Below, piece after piece: positions 7,568 through 15,353 of a DNA stretch of 64,000 bases. The stretch's first letter is position 1; every line of letters starts with the position of its first letter. Both the position numbers and the translations under genes were made by a program. Source of the DNA: Sphingobium sp. 15-1 (GTDB lineage: Bacteria > Pseudomonadota > Alphaproteobacteria > Sphingomonadales > Sphingomonadaceae); the NCBI RefSeq assembly GCF_013375535.1, contig NZ_JABXJG010000002.1, forward strand, positions 558,001 to 622,000, read 5' to 3'. The notes under the pieces were generated by a model. The model did not search any database. It was not told where the DNA came from and saw nothing but the letters and a program-made list of their open reading frames with translations.

Positions 7568-9223
7568 TCAGGCCGGCACCAGTGACTCGGCCATGGCTTT
7601 GCCGGCGATGAACCCTGTCACCATGGCCGGGCCGACATTGCAGCCATGCGCCGGCGATTTGCCGCGCCAGATGGAATTGGCATCAAGCCCGGCCGCAAAC
7701 AGTCCTGCTACCGGCGCGCCATCTGTTCCGATCACGCGGCATTGCGCGTCGATCTTGAGGCCCACCGTCGTGGACCCGTCGCCCGGATAGATTTGGATGG
7801 CATAGAAGGGTGCCTTTTCCACCCGACCAAGACACGGGTTGGGCTGATGCCTGGGATCGCCGATCTCGATATCGATCTGCGTGTCGCCCTTGCCGAAATC
7901 CAGATCCTTGCCGGTCTCGGCATAGCGGTTCATTTTCGCGACCGTCGCCACCAGCCCGTCGGCGTCCACACCGATCTTGTCCGCCAGTTCGCGCAGGCTG
8001 GGCGCCGCTGTGACATAGCCCGCCGCGATCAGTTTCTTGAGACCGCCGCCGCCGGGATACACCATGCCCATGCCATATTTCTTGATGAACGCGGCATCCC
8101 CGATGATGTGGGCGGGCACGGTGCCGCTCTTGTGCATGGCCTCGACAAAGTGGACGGACGCCTCATTCCCGAAACGCTCGCCCTTGGCATCGACCGCGAT
8201 GCAGCCGGGCTTCGACATGTCGATCAGATGCGCGTAGCGCGCGACATAGCCGTCCGGCCGCGTCATCTTGGAAACCACGGCCCAGACGGCATTGACCAGA
8301 TTGTCGCCGTCCAGCGACGCCCCGGCATCCAGCCCCATATTCATCCCGTCACCGGTATTTTCATAAGGCAGGATCGAGATATGCTCCTCGGCATAGGGGA
8401 TATAGGCCTTGCGCAACTGCTCACTGGCCGAAAAACCGCCGGACGCCAGCAGGACGCCAACCCTTGCTTCGATGTCCTCGCCGCCGACGCGCACGCCGGT
8501 CACGCGGCCGGCCTTCACCAGCAGCCGATCGACAGCGGCGTCCTTGCGGAGCGTGACGCCAGCATCGATGGCCGACCGGATCAGCCGCGCCGCCAGCGCA
8601 TTGCCCATGGTCAGCCGCGTACCGCGCGGATAGCGGCGCACCTTGTCCAGGCCGAATTTCGCGGCCAGCTTGCCGAAATGGAACAGCGACCTGGGCGACG
8701 GCATTTCGGCCAGATAAGGAAGGTCGAACAGATCGATCATGAAGCCGCCCGGCGCGTTGAACTCCTCGCGTGCCGGACGAAGCTCGGCGAAGTGATCGCC
8801 CAGTTTCTTGCCGTCATATTCCTGCGGCGAAAGCAGTCGGCCATGATCGGCGGCGCCGCCGACTTCAGGGTACCAGTCACTGCTGGGCGGCGAGAGAAGG
8901 AAATGAACCTCGCTGTTCTTGTCCAGCCATTCCACCATTTCCGGACCGGCGTCGAGATAGGCGTCGATCAGCGCGGGATTGGCCGTCGGTCCGATCACGT
9001 CCAGCACATATTGGCGCGCCACGGCGCGGCTGTCCTCGACACCGGCGGCCTTGGCCTGCGGGCTGTCGGGAATCCAGATGCCGCCGCCCGAAACCGATGT
9101 CGTGCCGCCGAAATGTTCGGCCTTTTCAAGCACGAGGACCGACAGCCCGGCGGACGCGGCCCTGATCGCCGCAGTCATGCCCGCAGCGCCCGATCCCACC
9201 ACCACAACATCATATTGGGCCAT
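7568..9223 (-). CDS. FAD-dependent oxidoreductase, KstD/fumarate-reductase superfamily
   Basis: A 551-residue flavoprotein with the N-terminal dinucleotide-binding motif GSGAAG (residues 10-15), the GGTTSVSGGGIWIP segment (39-52), and a C-terminal FAD-contact region (GLFAAGLDANS ... CNVGPAMVTG). This is the family of 3-ketosteroid dehydrogenases, urocanate reductases and similar desaturases/reductases. Where KstD enzymes carry the catalytic Tyr of YPxxG, this protein has SPAHG, so a true 3-ketosteroid-delta1-dehydrogenase is doubtful. Start 9223 is set by GGAGGA and by MAQYDVVVVGSG; the longer reading is spurious. It is the last gene of the deazaflavin operon. Confidence 0.83.
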   Translation of the reverse strand: MAQYDVVVVGSGAAGMTAAIRAASAGLSVLVLEKAEHFGGTTSVSGGGIWIPDSPQAKAAGVEDSRAVARQYVLDVIGPTANPALIDAYLDAGPEMVEWLDKNSEVHFLLSPPSSDWYPEVGGAADHGRLLSPQEYDGKKLGDHFAELRPAREEFNAPGGFMIDLFDLPYLAEMPSPRSLFHFGKLAAKFGLDKVRRYPRGTRLTMGNALAARLIRSAIDAGVTLRKDAAVDRLLVKAGRVTGVRVGGEDIEARVGVLLASGGFSASEQLRKAYIPYAEEHISILPYENTGDGMNMGLDAGASLDGDNLVNAVWAVVSKMTRPDGYVARYAHLIDMSKPGCIAVDAKGERFGNEASVHFVEAMHKSGTVPAHIIGDAAFIKKYGMGMVYPGGGGLKKLIAAGYVTAAPSLRELADKIGVDADGLVATVAKMNRYAETGKDLDFGKGDTQIDIEIGDPRHQPNPCLGRVEKAPFYAIQIYPGDGSTTVGLKIDAQCRVIGTDGAPVAGLFAAGLDANSIWRGKSPAHGCNVGPAMVTGFIAGKAMAESLVPA

Positions 9224-9296
9224 CAAGTCCTCCCGATCAGTCTTGCGATGTCCATGAGGAAAAGCGCGCCAGCTCGCGCCTTTCCCCCGGCAGGTT

Positions 9297-10217
9297 TCAG
9301 ATTTTGGGCATGATTTCCTCGGCCACCCACTGGAGCCGCTCAAGATATTCGGTCAGCCCGGATATGCCCGGCGGCAGCGGAACGATGGTTTCATTGACCC
9401 CCAGTTCCTTCAGCCAGCCCACCTGATCGATGACCTTTTGCGCGTCCCGCGTCCCGGGCGCGCGCGGGTCATCCATGATCTCATGATGCGCGCCGACATT
9501 GAGCATTTCGAGCGCAAAGAACATGTCGATCGGCCGTCCGTCATATTCAGGCTGCGAACGGATGAAGTCGAGGCATTCCGGGAATTTTTCCGGCGGGGTG
9601 CGGAAGGGCGACCAGCCGTCGCCGAATTTCGCCACGCGCCTGAGCACCGGTTCGGCATCGCCCCCGAACCAGATCGGCAGACGCGGTTGCTGCACCGGCT
9701 TGGGCGCGAACCCGACATTTCTGAACCGGACGAACTCGCCCTCGAATTCGGGCTTTTCCGATGTCCACAGTTCCATGATCGCGGCGACATATTCATCGGC
9801 CATGCGCCCGCGCTGGTGGAAATCCACACCCAGCATGTCGAACTCTTCCTTCAGCCAGCCGACCCCGAACAAGGCCGTGGCCCGGCCGCCGCTCAGCCAG
9901 TCGAGCGTCGACCAGGCCTTGGCATGAACGATCGGGCTTTGCAGAGGCAGGATCGACACCGAGGAACTGAGCTTCATGTTCCTGGTACGACCGGCGAGGA
10001 AGGCGAGTGCAACCGTCCCATGAACATAATGGTCGCCCGACAGCGCTATATGTTCCTGTGGGATGATGAAATGTTCGCCCAGCATGCATTTGTGGAAACC
10101 AAGTCGATCGGCCGTCGCCACCGCCTGTCCGATGTCATCTCCGGTCAAAGCATATTCCCAGGGCTGCGTCATCGCGGCGACGTGCATGCTGTTGGGAACG
10201 CCGATGTTGAGCTTCAT
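9297..10217 (-). CDS. F420-dependent LLM-class oxidoreductase (Rv2161c/TIGR03619-like)
   Basis: A 306-residue luciferase-like TIM barrel. It carries GEHFIIP near the N-terminus, the KLSSSVSILPLQSPIVHAKA strand-loop, LSGGRATALFGVGWLKEEF and PIWFGGDAEPVLRRVAKFGDG, a pattern typical of the F420-using LLM subfamilies abundant in mycobacteria. Expected role: hydride transfer from F420H2, or monooxygenation. ATG 10217 follows GGGAGGATC. Same direction as, and 213 bases after, the F420:NADP reductase gene. That gap could hold its own promoter, but no clear one is seen. Confidence 0.82.
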   Translation of the reverse strand: MKLNIGVPNSMHVAAMTQPWEYALTGDDIGQAVATADRLGFHKCMLGEHFIIPQEHIALSGDHYVHGTVALAFLAGRTRNMKLSSSVSILPLQSPIVHAKAWSTLDWLSGGRATALFGVGWLKEEFDMLGVDFHQRGRMADEYVAAIMELWTSEKPEFEGEFVRFRNVGFAPKPVQQPRLPIWFGGDAEPVLRRVAKFGDGWSPFRTPPEKFPECLDFIRSQPEYDGRPIDMFFALEMLNVGAHHEIMDDPRAPGTRDAQKVIDQVGWLKELGVNETIVPLPPGISGLTEYLERLQWVAEEIMPKI

Positions 10218-10430
10218 GATGATCCTCCCATATTCTCCGGGCGAAAGGATAGACGGGGCGGGGTGCGCGGCACCTTCCCGCCGGAAGGGGAAGCCGCCCT
10301 GAAATCTGTGCCCGACGATTTTCGGCACGGCAAAATGCCCTTCCCCCATCCTCACCATCAGCCGTGCCCTGTCCGAAGAGAGGGTCAGGGCTTTCGATGG
10401 GCGGATTCCTTCGAACCCGTCAAGGCAGCG

Positions 10431-11087
10431 TCACGCCTCCAGCGGCACGAGTTCGCCCGTGATGCGAATGCCCGCGCCGTCGACCTTATAAGTCTTGTTC
10501 ATGAAGATCAGGATCGACGTCAGCGCTTCGGCAGCGGCGGAATTGACGAGCGCACCACCATGCAGCCCCCGCAACCCCATGGCATCAGCCAGTGCCACAA
10601 CGCGCGCCCGGGCATCCTTGTCATCGCCAAATACCAGCACGTCGCACCCGACATCGACATCCTTCGCCAGCTTGTGCGCGGCGACATTGTGGAAAGCGGA
10701 GACCAGCGTGACATCCTGTCCCAGCACGTCCTGCGCCTTCTGGGCGGCGGAGCCTTCATCCGGCAACTGGACGCGCATCACCTTGGGCGGAACGAGCGGG
10801 ACAGTCGTGTCCACGACCAGCTTGCCCGCGACATGGGGGGCAATGTCGCGAAGCGTCGCCTCCTGTGCGGCAAAGGGCACCGTCACGATGACAATGTCCG
10901 CTTCCGCCGCGACATCCGCATTGGCGCCCCCGCGCAGACCGTGCCCCAGTTCCGAGGCTGCCTTTTCCGCACTTTCGGCTTTTCGCGATCCGATCGTCAC
11001 GGGATAACCGGCACGCGCCAGCCGCCAGGCGATCGCAGCGCCCAGATTGCCGGTGCCGCCGACGACGGCAATGGCAGGAAATGTCAT
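10431..11087 (-). CDS. npdG: F420:NADP oxidoreductase (NpdG/Fno family)
   Basis: A 218-residue protein, the usual length for NADPH-dependent F420 reductase. The N-terminal NADP-binding loop GGTGNLGAAIAWRLARAG (residues 10-27) with SRKAESAEKAA closely follows archaeal Fno; later landmarks are DTTVPLVPP, GSAAQKAQ, SAFHNVAA and LVFGDD. It would regenerate F420H2 (or reduced FO) from NADPH for the LLM enzymes. The start overlaps the stop of the SDR gene by four bases (ATGA), so the two are translationally coupled. Its presence next to FO synthase is the strongest sign of deazaflavin use here. Confidence 0.88.
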   Translation of the reverse strand: MTFPAIAVVGGTGNLGAAIAWRLARAGYPVTIGSRKAESAEKAASELGHGLRGGANADVAAEADIVIVTVPFAAQEATLRDIAPHVAGKLVVDTTVPLVPPKVMRVQLPDEGSAAQKAQDVLGQDVTLVSAFHNVAAHKLAKDVDVGCDVLVFGDDKDARARVVALADAMGLRGLHGGALVNSAAAEALTSILIFMNKTYKVDGAGIRITGELVPLEA

Positions 11088-11914
11088 AGAATGTCCTTCG
11101 ATTGGTTGGCGGTAAAGCGCATCATGTCTGCAAATACCGCGGAATGGGACGTGAACCCGCCGTCGGCGACAATCGAAGCGCCGGTGATGTAGCGGGATTG
11201 ATCGGATGCCAGAAACGCGACTACCTCTGCAATATCCTCCGGCCGACCGAGATAGTCGACCATATTATGCTCCCGCATCAGCGCCTGTGCCTCCGGCGGC
11301 ATGTTGCGGTCCAGAGCCTCCGTCATCACCAGCCCGACAACGACGACATTGGACCGGATGCCCTGCTTTCCATATTGCGTGGCGATATAGCGGGACAGGC
11401 TGAGCAGGCCGGCCTTGGTCGTGCCATAAGCGGGAAAGTCGAGATCCCCGGCGAGGCCCTTGCCCGATCCGGTAAAGACGACCGAACCGCCGCCCGCAGC
11501 GATCATGCGCGGGATGGCATGTTTTGCGGTGAGCATCGCCCCGCGAAGGTTGACCGCAAAGGCACGGTCCCAGAAGTCGGCATCCATATCTGCGATCAGC
11601 CCATCACCGGCCAACATACCGGTCTGCGCTGCATTGGCGTGCAGGATGTCGAGCCTGCCGAAACGATCCACGACCTGGGCGATGCCGTTCGCCACCGTCT
11701 CCTCGTCGGTGACATCCATGATGAGGGCGATCGCCTCTCCGCCAGTTGCCTCGACCCGCGCGACGGCTTCATCGAGCGGCGCAGCCTCCGGCCCTGCCAC
11801 GGCGATCTTCGCCCCACGGCCCGCCAGCATGAGCGCGGTGGCCAGACCGATGCCGGTTCCTCCGCCGGTGACAATCGCAACCTTGTCCTTCACCGGATAT
11901 TGCAGGTCGGTCAT
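11084..11914 (-). CDS. SDR family oxidoreductase in the F420 operon
   Basis: A 276-residue classical short-chain dehydrogenase: TGGGTGIG cofactor loop at residues 16-23, the structural motif changed to HANAAQTG (usually NNAG), and the catalytic YGTTK (Y-x3-K). NAD(P)-dependent alcohol/ketone chemistry is expected; the substrate is unknown. It overlaps both neighbours by four bases (FbiC upstream, NpdG downstream). Such tight coupling suggests it acts on the same substrate as the deazaflavin enzymes. Confidence 0.88.
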   Translation of the reverse strand: MTDLQYPVKDKVAIVTGGGTGIGLATALMLAGRGAKIAVAGPEAAPLDEAVARVEATGGEAIALIMDVTDEETVANGIAQVVDRFGRLDILHANAAQTGMLAGDGLIADMDADFWDRAFAVNLRGAMLTAKHAIPRMIAAGGGSVVFTGSGKGLAGDLDFPAYGTTKAGLLSLSRYIATQYGKQGIRSNVVVVGLVMTEALDRNMPPEAQALMREHNMVDYLGRPEDIAEVVAFLASDQSRYITGASIVADGGFTSHSAVFADMMRFTANQSKDIL

Positions 11915-14250
11915 AGCGTCTCCGATAAGGCAAGGGGCCGTGGCGGCACCGGTTGATAAAGTGTCGTGCGCTGGCGGACAGGCCGTCCCACCGAGGCCGC
12001 CAGAGCCTGCATTTCCTTAGGCCCGAATTCCTGCCCATTGACGCCACCGGCAGCCCGGGTAATCGATTCATCCATCAGCGTGCCACCCATGTCATTGGCG
12101 CCTGCATTCAGGATCGCCGCGGCCCCTTCCGGTCCCATCTTCACCCAGGACACCTGGATATTGGGGATCACCGGATGCAGCACGATGCGCGCCACCGCGT
12201 GCATCAACACGGCCTCCCGATAGCTTGGCCCGGACCGTGCCAGCCCCTTGCGCCAGATCGGCGATTCCATATGCACGAACGGCAGCGGCACGAATTCGGT
12301 GAAGCCGCCCGTCTCCTCCTGCAACCCGCGGATGCGGAGCAGATGGCGCGCCCAATGGCGATATTCCTCGACATGGCCGAACATGATCGTCGCCGTGCTG
12401 CGCAGGCCCACCCCATGCGCCACGCGCATCACCTCGATCCACTCATCCGCCGTCACCTTGTCAGGGCAGATGATGGCGCGAACTTCGGGATCCAGTATCT
12501 CCGCCGCCGTGCCGGGTAGCGTGGACAGCCCCGCTTCCCTCAGCCGTGCCAGATAATCCTCCAGCGGCAGACCGAGCGTGCGCGCACCGTGCGTCACCTC
12601 CAGCGGCGAAAAGGCATGGATATGAATATCGGGCGCGGCCTCACGCACTGCCTTCAGGACATCAAGATAGGTGTGACCGTCATAATCGGGATGAATCCCG
12701 CCCTGAAGGCAGACTTCGGTCGCGCCGCGATCCCAGGCTTCGGCCGCGCGGCGTCCGATCTCCTCCATGTCGAGCCTGTAGGCCGGACCGCGCATGGCCT
12801 TGGTGCTGCCCTTCGAGAAGGCGCAGAAACCACATTTGTAGAGGCAGATATTGGTATAGTTGATGTTGCGGTTGACCGCATAGGTCAGCATGTCGCCCAC
12901 GGCCTGCCGCCTCAACCGATCGGCCTGGTTGACGATGGCGGTGAAATCATCCTGCTCGGCATCGAACAGGGTGACAATGTCCGCTTCGCTCAGCCGCTCA
13001 CCCTCCTCCGCCGCGGCAAGGATGGAGAGGACCGATCGGGAGGCCAGAACGGGCTCCACGGCCATGATGTCGGGCGCGGGATCGCCATGCCCTGCGGACC
13101 AGTCGTCGACCTTGGGCAATCCCCGCCCGTCGATGGCACGCAGGATCTGGGTGGCGATGGCTGGCGCTACCCAATCCCGCGCGGCGAGCGCATGACGCGG
13201 ACCGATGGCGAGCCGCTGCATCAATATGCGGCCCGCGGCTTTGGTGGCGTCCTCCAATATCTCCAGATGCGGCCAGGGCGCCTCCGGGTTTACATGGTCC
13301 GGCGTCACGGGCGACACCCCGCCCCAATCATTGACGCCGGCCCGGATCAGCGGCGCCAGATCGACGCGATCGTGGAGATTGGGCGGTGCCTGGATCGTCA
13401 TCTCAGGCCCCAGGATGATCCGCGCGGCGGCGATGCCCCAAAGATGATCGTCAAGCGACGGTTCGGCATGATCCGCCATCCGCGTTCCCGGCTTTGCGCG
13501 GAAATTCTGGATGATGACTTCCTGAACATGGCCGTAGCGGCGATGCAGATCGCGAATGGCGACCAGCGCTTCCACCTGCTCATCGCGGGTTTCGCCGATG
13601 CCGATCAGCAGGCCGGTCGTGAATGGCACGCGCGCCCGTCCGGCCTCCTCGATGGCGGCCAATCGCAGGGCCGGCTCCTTGTCGGGCGAACCGAAATGCG
13701 GGCCGCCGCGTGCGCACAGCCGGTCGGAACTGCTTTCCAGCATGATGCCCATGGAAGCGGAATGCGGCCTCAACAGCGCATAGTCGGCGCTGTCCATCAG
13801 ACCGGGATTGAGATGAGGCAGCAAGCCCGTCTCGCGGAACACCAGTTCCGCCATTTCGGCAAGATAGGACAGGGTCGAGTCATGCCCAAGCCCCGCGAGA
13901 GCCTCACGCGCAGCGGCATAGCGGGCCTCCGGCCTATCGCCGAGCGTGAAAAGGGCTTCCCGGCATCCGGCCGCCGCCCCCGCGCGGGCAATGGCCAGAA
14001 CCTCGTCTCTGCTGAGATAGGCATCACCGGCGCGGGCCGGCGTGGTGGCGAAGGTGCAATAATGGCAGACGTCGCGGCACAATTTGGTGAGGGGGATGAA
14101 GACCTTGCGCGAATAGGTCACGCGACGGCCATGCGCTGCGACCGTCATCGCCTCCGCTGCCTCCATCATGTCCGCAAGGGACGGGGATCGCAGCACCGCC
14201 GCAATCCCGGCCGCTTCGTCTTCGCTCAGATGCAGTAGATCCAGTGTCAC
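11911..14250 (-). CDS. fbiC: FO synthase, fused CofG-CofH (FbiC)
   Basis: A 779-residue bifunctional radical-SAM enzyme that condenses tyrosine with the pyrimidine intermediate of riboflavin synthesis to make FO, the deazaflavin head of coenzyme F420. It has two radical-SAM cluster motifs, C58-x3-C62-x2-C65 (CRDVCHYC) in the CofG half and C469-x3-C473-x2-C476 (CLYKCGFC) in the CofH half. The arrangement and length match actinobacterial FbiC. The start is GTG at 14250, overlapping the stop of the LLM gene (GTGA). Genes to finish F420 (CofC, CofD/FbiA, CofE/FbiB) are not in the window, so whether FO or F420 is the final cofactor is open. Confidence 0.95.
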   Translation of the reverse strand: MTLDLLHLSEDEAAGIAAVLRSPSLADMMEAAEAMTVAAHGRRVTYSRKVFIPLTKLCRDVCHYCTFATTPARAGDAYLSRDEVLAIARAGAAAGCREALFTLGDRPEARYAAAREALAGLGHDSTLSYLAEMAELVFRETGLLPHLNPGLMDSADYALLRPHSASMGIMLESSSDRLCARGGPHFGSPDKEPALRLAAIEEAGRARVPFTTGLLIGIGETRDEQVEALVAIRDLHRRYGHVQEVIIQNFRAKPGTRMADHAEPSLDDHLWGIAAARIILGPEMTIQAPPNLHDRVDLAPLIRAGVNDWGGVSPVTPDHVNPEAPWPHLEILEDATKAAGRILMQRLAIGPRHALAARDWVAPAIATQILRAIDGRGLPKVDDWSAGHGDPAPDIMAVEPVLASRSVLSILAAAEEGERLSEADIVTLFDAEQDDFTAIVNQADRLRRQAVGDMLTYAVNRNINYTNICLYKCGFCAFSKGSTKAMRGPAYRLDMEEIGRRAAEAWDRGATEVCLQGGIHPDYDGHTYLDVLKAVREAAPDIHIHAFSPLEVTHGARTLGLPLEDYLARLREAGLSTLPGTAAEILDPEVRAIICPDKVTADEWIEVMRVAHGVGLRSTATIMFGHVEEYRHWARHLLRIRGLQEETGGFTEFVPLPFVHMESPIWRKGLARSGPSYREAVLMHAVARIVLHPVIPNIQVSWVKMGPEGAAAILNAGANDMGGTLMDESITRAAGGVNGQEFGPKEMQALAASVGRPVRQRTTLYQPVPPRPLALSETL

Positions 14251-15248
14251 ATCGCACTCCTCGCCAGGGCAAGCCCGCGAATGGTTTCTAGCGGCGCCGC
14301 ATGTCCGGGCAAGGCCGCGATGAAGGTCGAGACGCCCATCGCCTCAAGTTGCCGCAGCATGTCCGTGGCCGCGTCGACGGGTCCTGCCAACGTATCGAAA
14401 TCCGCCAGAAACCCGGTCAGCCCCAATTCTTCCATCAAGGCCACATTCCTGCCGCCGACGACCACATGTTCGGTCGGGTCATAGCGCGCGTGCAGTTCAT
14501 CGATCTTGCCGCGAAACTGCGTCGGGACACGCGCCAGCGTTTCGGGCGTGCGGAAGGCCATGCCGTTGACGACGATGAACGCCTTGAGATCGTCAATGGC
14601 TTGGTCCCGGCTGGGACGGATCGAGGCGAAGGAAACGACCCAAATATCGATCGACAAAGGGTCCCGCCCCGCCGCCTGCGCCGCTGCCCGGACCGTATCG
14701 ATCCGGTCCTTCAGCGCGTCGAGATGGCGTTCACCCGCGAACAATATGACGCCATCGGCTTGCTCGCCCGCCAGAGCCAGCGCCTTGGGACCGAAGGCGG
14801 AATAATAGATCGGAATCGGCCGGGCAAAACGGAGCGGCTTGATCTCCGCTCCGTTCAGCTCCGCCGGCCGTCCGGCAAACAGGTCCCGAAGCGCCGCCAG
14901 TTCCGCCCGTATTTCCTTTTGCGTGGCGGGCGGCCGCCCGATGGCCAGAACCGTGCTGCCGCCCGTCGCCAGGCCCAATGCCACGCGCCCGCCGGAAAGA
15001 TCGTCGATCGTGCTGAGCGCGGAAGCCGTTACCAGCGGATGCCGCATGAAGGGCGATGTGACAAGCGGCGCCAAAGTCGCTTTCGGGGCGTCCAGTGCAG
15101 CGAGGGTAAGCGACACATAGAGTTCGTGCCAACCCGCTGGCGAATCGCCCACAGTGATCAGCTCGAAACCGAGATCGGCAGCAAGACGGACTTCTTCGCG
15201 AAATCCGTCCAGCCTGTCCCCCCACATGCTGCATATGCCGAGCTTCAT
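14247..15248 (-). CDS. F420-dependent LLM-class oxidoreductase (Mer-like)
   Basis: A 333-residue luciferase-like protein resembling methylene-tetrahydromethanopterin reductase-type enzymes: MKLGICSMWGD start, ELITVGDSP, then APLVTSPFMRHPLVTASALS and LSGGRVALGLATGGS around the cofactor. F420H2 is the likely reductant because the gene overlaps fbiC by four bases. ATG 15248 is chosen over ATG 15254 because GAGAGG then lies 6 bases upstream. It is first in the run LLM-fbiC-SDR-npdG and follows the TonB receptor by 105 bases. Confidence 0.84.
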   Translation of the reverse strand: MKLGICSMWGDRLDGFREEVRLAADLGFELITVGDSPAGWHELYVSLTLAALDAPKATLAPLVTSPFMRHPLVTASALSTIDDLSGGRVALGLATGGSTVLAIGRPPATQKEIRAELAALRDLFAGRPAELNGAEIKPLRFARPIPIYYSAFGPKALALAGEQADGVILFAGERHLDALKDRIDTVRAAAQAAGRDPLSIDIWVVSFASIRPSRDQAIDDLKAFIVVNGMAFRTPETLARVPTQFRGKIDELHARYDPTEHVVVGGRNVALMEELGLTGFLADFDTLAGPVDAATDMLRQLEAMGVSTFIAALPGHAAPLETIRGLALARSAM

Positions 15249-15306
15249 GGCCATCCTCTCGGGAACTTCCTACGCCCTGCCGCCTCGGCGCAAACCTGTC
15301 CTTGTA

Positions 15307-15344
15307 GAGGGGGAAGGCGGACGGATCGCTCACCCTCCCCCCTC
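15307..15344 (-). terminator. Weak hairpin between TonB receptor and LLM gene
   Basis: GAGGGGG (15307-15313) pairs with CCCCCTC (15338-15344) over a long loop, between the receptor stop and the LLM start. No T-run follows. It may reduce read-through into the F420 operon, or mean nothing. Confidence 0.3.
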
Positions 15345-15353
15345 ACAGGCGTT

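Noticed and set aside
7646..9313. A 555-codon open frame on the plus strand
   Set aside because: Exact antisense shadow of the FAD dehydrogenase; its composition is typical of a reverse-frame artefact.
9438..11192. A 584-codon open frame on the plus strand
   Set aside because: It runs antisense across two genes with strong family signatures (LLM, NpdG) and the gap between them; no coherent domain is seen.
14010..14040. GATAGG half-site inside the FO synthase gene
   Set aside because: The other half matches only 3 of 6 positions and the site is within an uninterrupted coding region.
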